A stretch of DNA of 19,689 nt from Flavobacteriales bacterium (GTDB taxonomy: Bacteria > Bacteroidota > Bacteroidia > Flavobacteriales > UA16): NCBI GenBank assembly GCA_030831885.1, contig JAURKF010000238.1, positions 1 through 19,689 on the forward strand. The letters run 5' to 3'. The notes beneath the pieces were generated by a model that did no database searches, was not told the origin of the DNA, and worked only from the letters and a program-made list of their open reading frames with translations. Below are positions 1 to 7,657 of the stretch, piece by piece; positions within the stretch are counted from its first letter, which is position 1, and every line of letters starts with the position of its first letter. A program made the position numbers and the translations under genes.

Positions 1-759
1 AACATGACCCAACTTGTGGGATTTGCTGTTCCGGTGGGTTTATTCTTCATTCTTTTCAGCGGCGCTCCCATTCACAACCTGATGCTTTCGAAAGGAGGAA
101 TTATTCTGCTGCTCGCTCCCTTCATTATTGCATCGGCGACACCGCTCATTGATCTGTCTTCATTTATAAACAGCGTGCTCATACCTGAAAACTCATGGCT
201 GGAAAAAACCTTCAAGCCCACCGAGGAACTAGCCGAGCGCATGACGCGCATGTTTTTAGAACCATCTTCCGGAGTGCCGGTTGTCGTAGCATTCATCAGT
301 ATAGCCGTCATACCTGCATTGTGTGAGGAGCTGGTTTTTCGTGGCGTAATCATGCCACTGCTGGCTAAGGCCACACGCAATATTCATGTGGCGATTTGGG
401 GCACAGCCTTTCTGTTCAGCCTTATCCATATGCAGTTCTATGGATTTCTTCCGCGCATAATCATGGGCGCGCTGCTGGGTTATCTGGTCATTTGGAGCGG
501 AAGCTTGTGGAGCTCAATCATCGCCCACTTTATTAATAATGCAACAGCGTTTTTGGTGTTCAGATTCTATGGAACAATGGAAACACCTGAAAACAGTGTG
601 TTCGGACACTGGCTTTTTTACACATTATCTGCTCTCTTATTTGTGACGCTCATATGGCTGGCCCAAAAGAAAAGTATTTGGCCATGGAATAGTTTCCGTT
701 ATCTCGGAATCCCAGACGAACAGGGCATTAAACCGCATTCCACCTCACACTTATCGTAG
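1..759 (+). CDS. CPBP family intramembrane metalloprotease (5' end probably outside window)
   Basis: This is a multi-pass membrane protein of the CPBP (CAAX protease and bacteriocin-processing, Abi) family; members are intramembrane proteases or related membrane proteins, usually of unknown substrate. Numbered from the first in-window ATG (base 4), all three family motifs are present: EExxxR at E108-E109-R113, FxxxH at F138-H142, and HxxxN at H175-N179. The hydrophobic stretches around residues 5-20, 33-50, 92-106, 125-145, 150-170 and 205-220 fit membrane helices. The reading frame is open to the window edge, so the ATG at base 4 may be an internal methionine and the protein may be longer. 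The last 9 bases overlap the end of ispD on the other strand. The family call is secure; the substrate is unknown. Confidence 0.85.
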   Translation, partial: NMTQLVGFAVPVGLFFILFSGAPIHNLMLSKGGIILLLAPFIIASATPLIDLSSFINSVLIPENSWLEKTFKPTEELAERMTRMFLEPSSGVPVVVAFISIAVIPALCEELVFRGVIMPLLAKATRNIHVAIWGTAFLFSLIHMQFYGFLPRIIMGALLGYLVIWSGSLWSSIIAHFINNATAFLVFRFYGTMETPENSVFGHWLFYTLSALLFVTLIWLAQKKSIWPWNSFRYLGIPDEQGIKPHSTSHLS

Positions 760-1416
760 AATCCATTCAGCCCACGTCAAATCCTCCGGAGTAGTGACCT
801 TGATATTTTCGCGGTTGCCTTCCACCAGATGAATGGTGTGACCTGCGGCTTCCATTACAGATGCATCATCGGTAAATGAAGCTTGATAATGCTGCGCAAA
901 TGCTACTCGCAAATCCTTCTGTCGAAAACATTGAGGTGTTTGTACGATTCGAATATTCGCGCGATTAATCGATGTATTGCTTTCACCACGCACTTCTCGC
1001 AAACTATCATTAACGGTAATTATCGGAACAGCATTGCCTTTTTCCTCCGCGGCCTTATAGCATCCTTGAAGTGTTGACAAACTCACCAGCGGTCGCACAC
1101 CATCGTGAATACCTACAATTGCATCCTCATCTTGAATGGAATCAATTGCGCATTTAACCGAATGGAATCGCTCTTCTCCTCCAACTACCACGCGATGAGA
1201 AATAGAAAATTGATTCGTCGCAACCAATTCATGCCAGGTATCAACATAGTCTCGATGCAATACAACAATCAATTGCATTCCATTATCGAACTCATACAAT
1301 CGATGCAGGGTATGCATTAATAGTGGCTTACCCGCGACAGCAAGAAATTGCTTTGGCGTAGGCGACCCCATGCGCTTGCCGCTTCCCGCGGCCACTACTA
1401 TTGCGTATCGATTCAT
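751..1416 (-). CDS. ispD: 2-C-methyl-D-erythritol 4-phosphate cytidylyltransferase
   Basis: IspD makes 4-diphosphocytidyl-methylerythritol from MEP and CTP in the cytosolic MEP pathway of isoprenoid synthesis. The 221-aa length is normal for the family. The N-terminal nucleotide-binding signature AAGSGKRM runs from residue 9, with R15 and K22 (PKQF) at the positions of the CTP-contacting residues known from E. coli. The conserved HDGVRP segment holds D105, and a QTPQ motif and a C-terminal TTPEDL segment follow as expected. The start is ATG at 1414-1416. A strong terminator-like hairpin lies just upstream, leaving only 9 bases between its T-run and the start codon, so it is unclear what drives expression. 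The gene ends inside the end of the convergent CPBP gene. Confidence 0.95.
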   Translation of the reverse strand: MNRYAIVVAAGSGKRMGSPTPKQFLAVAGKPLLMHTLHRLYEFDNGMQLIVVLHRDYVDTWHELVATNQFSISHRVVVGGEERFHSVKCAIDSIQDEDAIVGIHDGVRPLVSLSTLQGCYKAAEEKGNAVPIITVNDSLREVRGESNTSINRANIRIVQTPQCFRQKDLRVAFAQHYQASFTDDASVMEAAGHTIHLVEGNRENIKVTTPEDLTWAEWILR

Positions 1417-1425
1417 GGTGGATAT

Positions 1426-1458
1426 AAAAAGAAACCCCGCCCAGTGGGTCGGGGTTTC
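1426..1458 (-). terminator. Intrinsic terminator after the giant secreted protein gene, abutting ispD
   Basis: A perfect 9-bp stem (1431-1439 with 1450-1458, GAAACCCCG/CGGGGTTTC) encloses a 10-base loop that can itself pair CCC with GGG. On the minus strand it is followed by five T at 1430-1426. It lies 17 bases after the stop codon of the 1476-6401 gene, as expected for its terminator. The + side also has T-rich sequence, so it may work weakly in both directions. Confidence 0.8.
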
Positions 1459-1475
1459 CGTTTGTTTCTTATCTG

Positions 1476-4400
1476 TTACTTAATAAACTTCTGTGTGAAA
1501 ACTACTTTTTCATTACCGCTTAATACGAGGGTATAAGCACCTGAGCTCAGATGCTGAGTGGTCCATTCACGGCGCATTCCCTCTGTCATCATAAACGATG
1601 AACACTCAAGCATTCTACCTTGCGCGTCGTACAATCGCGCATCAATCAGCTGAGCATTTACATCACCAAACTGCATGCTCACATTCATGGATGATTGCGA
1701 GAATATCATATCCGGACTTTTTTCTATAGAATTTTCAGACAAGCTGAGCGCTTGAACAGAACCTTCAGCAGATACCGGGCAAATTCCCTCGCAATTCACG
1801 ATATAATTCACCACTTCATCGCCGGAGATTTGCAATTGAACTGTATTGCCTGTAATGCTGGTTCCATTCGAAAAGGTCCAAACTATTTCCGCAGGCTGCA
1901 CACTATATGCATTTAACTCAACTGAATACTGATTATTTGCCACCTGAGTTACAAGTTCATCAACTACTAAATCGTTTGCTTGCTCGTCACGCAAGTCAAC
2001 CTCAAGTGCCTCGTGGCTGCAAGGAGTATAAACGCGCAACGTGTACAGGTCAGCCGATAATGACTCAATAAGAGCCTGATTCCCCTCAACATTACCTGTG
2101 CGAACAACTTGCTGTTGTGCGTTCACTAATTCGTAGCTAAACCATTGAGCGTTCTCAACCGCAAATGACACCATTCCGGCGCTTCCTGTGTTACACTCTA
2201 CAGGGACTACACCGGTGATTATGGTGCGGATTTCCGCCGGCTGCTCTACATCAATTATTCTAGAAGAAATACCACATACAGGATGTTCGACCTGTAAGAG
2301 GTATTGACCGGCCTGTAAATGATCGAATGTAATGGAACCCTGTGCCATAAACTCATAGTCATCGTCTCCGCTCAGCGAAATACTCCATTCGCCTGTGGAA
2401 ACGATAACATCAATAGACGCGTCTGCCAAACCATGGCAAGAAGCGTCGGTAACCACAGAATTAGCAGGAGCAATAGCGCGAATAATCAAACGAACTCCTT
2501 GGAATGGCTCACTGGCATGAACAGGAATCATCGCACCTTGTGCAAGAGTCATAACATTGCCGGTAATTACATCTTCGACCGTGAGACAAGCGCCCAACGG
2601 TAGATTCTGAATATCGACCACGGTGAGAAGATAATCTCCTGCCTCAGGCATATCAACAACTACCGGTATTTCCAAATCCGCAGAATACGGACGTGCATCT
2701 TGTGCAAGCGGAGCTCCATCAGCAGCCTGCAGTGTCATTTCTACAGCATCGGCAATGGGACTTTGCAGGTCGGCCACATCTCGTTCATCATAATTTTCGA
2801 CAGCACCGCTATCAAATACAATCATGCTTTCGTCGGTATGAGAACCCTTTGAAAAGCGCAGAGCTACAAATGAGTTACTCGTCTCTTCGCTTCGTTCAAA
2901 CGGAGCACCTGTATTCGTTTTATGAGTTTCACGGAATATGAGGTTTTGACCTGATGCATTCACCTTAACCATGAATCCCTGGCTATGCGCGATGTAGCGC
3001 GAGGCGGTTCCTGTGTTAGTCGTAGCATTGCGGAACTTGTAGGTGTTTGTCTGGTAATCGAAAACATAGTACACTTTAGGTCCTGTGAGTGACGCCGATA
3101 CTAGATTCCAATCCACTTCAGATGGATACGGATTACCTACAAGGTTCCAACCGTAATCAAAAATTCCACCCGGAGAAGTAACCGTGTAACTCAAAGGGAT
3201 TGTGATCTGACCACTTTGTATCAATCCGGTATTGTCAAAGTTTTGTGTTGCCCCACCCAACCAAACGTAGTAACCGCGATTGCTTGAGTTCAGCGAATTG
3301 GTAACATTGGTTGCAGGAACATATCCTGAGCCCATTGTGCCGGGTGCCGACTCGTTGTAGTACTGCACATTATTGAACCCATATGAAGGATAGTCGGAGC
3401 CGGGGAAACCTGTGGTAATGATGTCATCATTCCAATCGGCAATTGTTTGACCCAATATTGGACAGGCTAGGTTAAACCAGTAACCATTCGTATTCGGGAT
3501 GGATGGTGTGAAACGCTGAAGCTCCACATTTCCTGACACTGCAGCACCGGTTTTGATTTCTCCAATAGAGGCCGAGCCCGTGGAATTCGATATCAATCGC
3601 AGATTACCATTGGTTTGCAATGTGCCTTCAAGCATGGATACAACTCCGGTTACAGAGATCATGGATGGTGTGAGCGATACATTAAAACCATCGTTATCGA
3701 TTGTCAAATTGTAGAAAGAAGTTGTTGCAGCTCCCGATTCAAAGCCTACATCCTGAGCTTGCTGTCCTTTGAAAACAACGGTAGATGTTCCCGGAGTAAA
3801 GGTGCTCCCCGTTTGGCGAACCCAGTTACCATGGACACGGAGCTCGGCCGAGCCTCCAAGCAAGATGCCGCCTGTATTCGTAGTAATATCATTCAACACC
3901 CATGTTCCCGCAGCCGTTACGGTATGCCCGTTTTGAATGACAAATCGATCATATCGACTCGACACAACGGCCTGCCCGGTACCTGTGGTGGTCGCAGCCC
4001 ATATAGCATCGGTAGAATTACCGGTTGCCTGACTATACCAAAGACGTTTGCACCCTGATTGTGTTACGGAAATATCATCGATTCGGAACAAATCGGAGGC
4101 TGCCGCAAGGTATTTGAAGCGAACACCAAAATTTTTCACGATGGGGTAAGTGATTCCACCGCCTGAAATATCTGCGCCCGATCCCAACGAACTGAGGTTA
4201 TCATAACCCCCATTGTTGTCGACACTCAAACTCCAAGTGCCATTTTCTGCAAGCGTTACTTGAAATCCAACACGCGCTCCAGCGTTAACGTTGTCTACCC
4301 AATCGGTTGAAGAGTTTACAATTGGAGTTGAGCCATAAACCCCATCGGTTACACGATACAATCGAATATAGTCAGCTGTACCTGCAGAAGGAAGTGAGCT

Positions 4401-6401
4401 TTGGTCAATCACTACCGCGTAACCATCTACCGCGGCGCTATAAAGGTTAGTATCATTCGCCGCCAGGAAAATCTGAAAATTATTATTGGCGCTGGCATCG
4501 CTACCAAAGGCAACCTCAAACCTCCAGGTGGTTGTTAGCCCAATCAAATTTGCGTCATCGACCGGATACGTAAACGAAGACTGACCGGAAACAGCTTGTG
4601 TGCTGTGGCGAGCCGAATGCGTGCCTTCGATAGGTGATGTTGTATTAGCACTCCATGCGCTACCATTGGTTCGCCAGCCCGCAATGGAACCGGCATTAAA
4701 ATCTTGGTCAATGAGCGTTTCATAGCCCTTGTCATCGTCCACTACATCTAGATAAATGGTATCAGCGGCACCAATAAATGCATTGGTTCCACCGCTCACA
4801 TTCTGCAGTCTGAAAATTAAACTTGCTATGTCATCGCAGAGCGCATTGTCATCAGGGTCGATATAAATCGTTTTTGTGCCTGTCTCGCCTGCACTCCAGG
4901 TAACCGTTTGTGTAGCATAATTCGGTGCGTAAGCTGTGGAAGGATTAGGGCCTGCACCTGCTCGTGTTGCATCACCGGTCATTGCAATCTGCACGCTTGT
5001 GGCAGCTGTGCTTGACGGATTTACAATGGAAAGTTGAATACCATAGTTGTTGGCCAACAGGGCGTTTTCCGCAACTTGTCCGCTTACCGAGCCACTAAAT
5101 GCGACATAGGTATCAGGAGGTAGAGCACGGAAACGGAAGTTGTCAAACTCAGCAGCAGCGCGACCTTCAGTCGTGTTGTCGTGCACAGCTAAAAATCCGA
5201 AATACCCATTGGCAGCAGGCGCATAGGTACTTTCGGTGATGCTTCCGTGATTAACGGTGGACAAATCTTCCGGGCAACTGTTGGGTGTAGGAGTCGATTG
5301 TGTAGTCGTGCTATTCGTTGGCAGAGCAGACGTATAAATAGTCCAAACACCCGTCTGAGAGCGAGTAACCTTGAAGGAAACCCCATAATCCGTAAGACCT
5401 GTTGGAATACCGGTACTCGAGGTAAACACCGTAGTGCCCACACCATTGTCGATGCGTTGCAAACGAATAAATGAAGTGCCTGTTTGGCCCAATAAAATTC
5501 GATAGCCATCGACCGTTGCCGACTCTAAATTCGACTCATTGGCATATAAATAAATTGCTTGCTGATTGTTTGCATCTAGATCTGAAGGAGCGCCCCCAAC
5601 ACCATCGCGGCCAATCCAGAAATACCATTCTTGTTGTTGATCCCAGTCGGCAATTTGGGTGCTGATGTATTGCGAACCCGAGCCACTTGCTACGTTGAGC
5701 GTAGGAGTATGGGTGCGATTAGCTTCACTGCCGGTTAGGCCGGATACGGTCGAGTTTGCCGCTATGTTGAAGCTGGCCACATCACCTCCCCAAGTAGGAG
5801 TTGAAAAATCAGAATCAGCAAAACTATCGTTCAAACCAAACTCAAAATAAGCCTTGTAATTGGCGCCTCCGTTGCTTGAAAACTTGGTTTCTTCACAACC
5901 CGATGCGTTTGACGTGGAGCCGGTAGCCTCGAAATAGACTTCAATGATGTATGTACCGGGAAGTGTAAGGCCGCTTATTAAATTAACAGTAGAGCTTGGC
6001 ACCCCGCGCCACTTTTGATCACCTGTACTCGCAATGTCAGGCCCACATGCCCCGCCTGAACAATCAGAACTACCAAACTGACAGCAATAAGTCAATGCAA
6101 GTGTGCTGTAGGATGGTGCCGCGTCGCATGTGCGATAAACACGGTATTTCAGATTGCCACCGCACGCATTCGAACTACCATTTTTAAACGTGAGCATCTC
6201 GGCAAAATTGATAGTCAAGCTTCCGCCCGAAGTAAACCTTCCGAAGTAATTATTTTGGAAATTGGGGGATAGACCATCCAACTGGCAATCGTAATAACCG
6301 CCATTTACACTTACACCCGACTTGTAAATGTCCCAAGCAGCTTGGGTGTTCAAGGCTAATATGACCCACACGGCCAATAGTAGAGATCTTCTCATATTCA
6401 T
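1476..6401 (-). CDS. Giant secreted multidomain protein with T9SS C-terminal sorting domain
   Basis: The product is a 1641-aa secreted or surface protein of unknown function. I place the start at ATG 6399-6401 (MNMRRSLLL...), with another ATG at 6395; an upstream in-frame TTG at 6410 is less likely. Residues 1-20 form a signal peptide. Domains (approximate): a cysteine-rich N-terminal beta domain at 22-185 with about ten Cys; a LamG/concanavalin-like domain at 190-425; a Calx-beta-like domain at 428-555 ending in an acidic VDDD; a second LamG-like domain at 558-780; a beta-rich, possibly beta-helical region from about 782 that includes the GWNLVGNPYPSEVDW-type segment common in Bacteroidota surface proteins; Ig-like modules at 1280-1560; and a type A T9SS sorting domain at 1567-1641 ending in TQKFIK. 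No catalytic motif is evident, so adhesion, glycan binding or a surface-layer role are all possible. It stands alone, divergent from the lamin-tail gene. Confidence 0.85.
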   Translation of the reverse strand: MNMRRSLLLAVWVILALNTQAAWDIYKSGVSVNGGYYDCQLDGLSPNFQNNYFGRFTSGGSLTINFAEMLTFKNGSSNACGGNLKYRVYRTCDAAPSYSTLALTYCCQFGSSDCSGGACGPDIASTGDQKWRGVPSSTVNLISGLTLPGTYIIEVYFEATGSTSNASGCEETKFSSNGGANYKAYFEFGLNDSFADSDFSTPTWGGDVASFNIAANSTVSGLTGSEANRTHTPTLNVASGSGSQYISTQIADWDQQQEWYFWIGRDGVGGAPSDLDANNQQAIYLYANESNLESATVDGYRILLGQTGTSFIRLQRIDNGVGTTVFTSSTGIPTGLTDYGVSFKVTRSQTGVWTIYTSALPTNSTTTQSTPTPNSCPEDLSTVNHGSITESTYAPAANGYFGFLAVHDNTTEGRAAAEFDNFRFRALPPDTYVAFSGSVSGQVAENALLANNYGIQLSIVNPSSTAATSVQIAMTGDATRAGAGPNPSTAYAPNYATQTVTWSAGETGTKTIYIDPDDNALCDDIASLIFRLQNVSGGTNAFIGAADTIYLDVVDDDKGYETLIDQDFNAGSIAGWRTNGSAWSANTTSPIEGTHSARHSTQAVSGQSSFTYPVDDANLIGLTTTWRFEVAFGSDASANNNFQIFLAANDTNLYSAAVDGYAVVIDQSSLPSAGTADYIRLYRVTDGVYGSTPIVNSSTDWVDNVNAGARVGFQVTLAENGTWSLSVDNNGGYDNLSSLGSGADISGGGITYPIVKNFGVRFKYLAAASDLFRIDDISVTQSGCKRLWYSQATGNSTDAIWAATTTGTGQAVVSSRYDRFVIQNGHTVTAAGTWVLNDITTNTGGILLGGSAELRVHGNWVRQTGSTFTPGTSTVVFKGQQAQDVGFESGAATTSFYNLTIDNDGFNVSLTPSMISVTGVVSMLEGTLQTNGNLRLISNSTGSASIGEIKTGAAVSGNVELQRFTPSIPNTNGYWFNLACPILGQTIADWNDDIITTGFPGSDYPSYGFNNVQYYNESAPGTMGSGYVPATNVTNSLNSSNRGYYVWLGGATQNFDNTGLIQSGQITIPLSYTVTSPGGIFDYGWNLVGNPYPSEVDWNLVSASLTGPKVYYVFDYQTNTYKFRNATTNTGTASRYIAHSQGFMVKVNASGQNLIFRETHKTNTGAPFERSEETSNSFVALRFSKGSHTDESMIVFDSGAVENYDERDVADLQSPIADAVEMTLQAADGAPLAQDARPYSADLEIPVVVDMPEAGDYLLTVVDIQNLPLGACLTVEDVITGNVMTLAQGAMIPVHASEPFQGVRLIIRAIAPANSVVTDASCHGLADASIDVIVSTGEWSISLSGDDDYEFMAQGSITFDHLQAGQYLLQVEHPVCGISSRIIDVEQPAEIRTIITGVVPVECNTGSAGMVSFAVENAQWFSYELVNAQQQVVRTGNVEGNQALIESLSADLYTLRVYTPCSHEALEVDLRDEQANDLVVDELVTQVANNQYSVELNAYSVQPAEIVWTFSNGTSITGNTVQLQISGDEVVNYIVNCEGICPVSAEGSVQALSLSENSIEKSPDMIFSQSSMNVSMQFGDVNAQLIDARLYDAQGRMLECSSFMMTEGMRREWTTQHLSSGAYTLVLSGNEKVVFTQKFIK

Positions 6402-6620
6402 AAGAAACAATTTTGATTCAAGGCTAAAAACCCTAGGTTTTCAAGGGGTGGCTAAGATAACACTAAAACCCTCTCACAACAAGCAAAATATGGATTCTAC
6501 AAGCCCACTCATGTTATTAATGCCCCCCGGATAATGAGACGGCAGGAGAGCGCACAGGTGGCCTGTAACAGCACATACTTAACCCAAAACAAATTCTCTG
6601 TAAACTTTATACAGCTTTTC

Positions 6621-6650
6621 TTGTGGGAATGTTGGTTGTAGCTACTTTTG
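6621..6650 (+). promoter_or_regulatory. Bacteroidota-type promoter (TTG-N19-TACTTTTG)
   Basis: A -33 TTG at 6621-6623 is followed after 19 bases by TACTTTTG at 6643-6650, a full match to the TAnnTTTG -7 element known for Bacteroidota primary sigma factor. It lies 26 bases upstream of ATG 6677 and fits transcription of the lamin-tail gene. The rest of the 6402-6676 divergent region is A/T-rich and holds short inverted repeats (6427-6441; 6598-6614) but no gene. I found no equally good promoter there for the leftward giant gene. Confidence 0.75.
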
Positions 6651-6676
6651 TCCGCTTGCTAAATTTTAATACACGC

Positions 6677-7588
6677 ATGAAAAAACTTTTACTTTGTGCA
6701 TCTGCAACATGGTTTGCAATGAGCGCATTTGCTCAAAACAACTGCTTCGACATTTTCATTTCGGAATATGTAGAAGGCTCGAACAACAACAAAGCCATTG
6801 AGCTTTATAATCCAACCCCCAACGCAATCGTACTGGATGGCATGTACTCTATGGGCCGTGACCGCGATGGTGCAGGGGTTCCGATGCTTTTGCCAATAAC
6901 CGGCACTATCCAGCCTTTTGATGTTCGTGTATTTGCGCTGGATAAGCGCGACGCCGCAGGAACAGGCACTGAGGTTCCGCTTGCTGCCGACCTGCAAGCG
7001 GCTGCCGACACATTCTTGAATCCTGTGTACGTGCAAACCAACTCTCCCATGTATTTCAATGGTGACGATGCTTTTGTACTTGTAAAAAATGGCAATCAGA
7101 TTGTCGATATCATCGGTGAAATCGGCTACGATCCGGGTGGTGGATGGTGGCAGCCCGGCGACCCGGCTACTCGCTGGTGGACAACCGACAATACCCTCAT
7201 CCGGAAACAAACGGTGTTGCACGGTGTAACTACGAATCCGGCCGACTTCGACCCATCACTCGAGTGGGATTCATTGCCCGCCGACATATTCACAGAGCTG
7301 GGACAGCACATGTGCGATTGTCAGGCAATGTCGGTAAACGAAAATGACTTCGCTTCATTTTCCATTTTCCCCAATCCTGTCCTCGACGGATTCTTTGCAC
7401 TTAAGAGCGCGCAGCGCATTGCAACCTATCGCCTGCTTACCGCTGATGGCCGATTGGTGGATTCTAAGAACTTGAACGATGTGCTTTATGCCAATATTCA
7501 ACTTCCGGCAGCGGAAGCTGGGGTGTATTTCCTGGAAGTTGTATTTACCGACGGAAAGAAATCCATTCAAAAAATTGTATCGCGATAA
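6677..7588 (+). CDS. Secreted lamin-tail-domain protein with T9SS sorting domain
   Basis: This is a 303-aa exported protein. I chose ATG 6677 because it opens a clear signal peptide (MKKLLLCASATWFAMSAFAQ) and follows the promoter at 6621-6650; an in-frame GTG at 6623 would put the promoter inside the gene. Residues about 22-190 match a lamin tail domain: they begin with the ISEYVEGSNNNKAIELYNP-type strand, then an FNGDDAFVLVKNG core and an IGEIG strand. In bacteria this Ig-like fold is often found in extracellular nucleases and surface proteins. No nuclease motif is seen here, so it probably acts as a binding or scaffold module. Residues about 225-303 form a T9SS type A sorting domain starting FSIFPNP and ending KIVSR. 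Next comes the TonB receptor gene, separated by a terminator-like hairpin. Confidence 0.88.
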   Translation: MKKLLLCASATWFAMSAFAQNNCFDIFISEYVEGSNNNKAIELYNPTPNAIVLDGMYSMGRDRDGAGVPMLLPITGTIQPFDVRVFALDKRDAAGTGTEVPLAADLQAAADTFLNPVYVQTNSPMYFNGDDAFVLVKNGNQIVDIIGEIGYDPGGGWWQPGDPATRWWTTDNTLIRKQTVLHGVTTNPADFDPSLEWDSLPADIFTELGQHMCDCQAMSVNENDFASFSIFPNPVLDGFFALKSAQRIATYRLLTADGRLVDSKNLNDVLYANIQLPAAEAGVYFLEVVFTDGKKSIQKIVSR

Positions 7589-7607
7589 AATCATTTTAAT
7601 TCGAATA

Positions 7608-7638
7608 TTGAAAGGGGTCTTGTTACCCCTTTCTTTTG
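7608..7638 (+). promoter_or_regulatory. Possible promoter overlapping the terminator, for the TonB receptor gene
   Basis: TTG at 7608-7610 and TTCTTTTG at 7631-7638 are 20 bases apart, matching the Bacteroidota -33/-7 geometry with one mismatch (TT for TA) in the -7 element. It lies on top of the terminator hairpin and would start a very short leader before ATG 7658. This is weak evidence; the alternative is partial read-through from the 6621-6650 promoter. Confidence 0.3.
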
Positions 7639-7640
7639 CT
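7610..7640 (+). terminator. Intrinsic terminator after the lamin-tail gene
   Basis: A perfect 9-bp stem, GAAAGGGGT (7610-7618) with ACCCCTTTC (7625-7633), has a 6-base loop and is followed by TTTTGCTTT. It starts 22 bases after the stop codon at 7588 and ends 24 bases before the start of the TonB receptor gene. The T-run is interrupted by GC, so termination may be partial. Confidence 0.7.
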
Positions 7641-7657
7641 TTAAACCCTTGCCATTC

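Noticed and set aside
3615..4058. Open frame of 147 codons on the + strand inside the giant secreted-protein gene
   Set aside because: It lies antisense within continuous, domain-bearing coding sequence, has no signal or recognisable domain, and no promoter element.
6427..6441. AAAACC/GGTTTT hairpin near the giant gene's start as a riboswitch or terminator
   Set aside because: The stem is only 6 bp with a 3-base loop, A/T-rich and without a T-run; too weak to call.
6689..7222. 177-codon open frame on the minus strand opposite the lamin-tail gene
   Set aside because: The + strand product has a signal peptide, lamin-tail domain and sorting domain; the minus frame shows Cys/His-rich nonsense composition typical of an antisense shadow.
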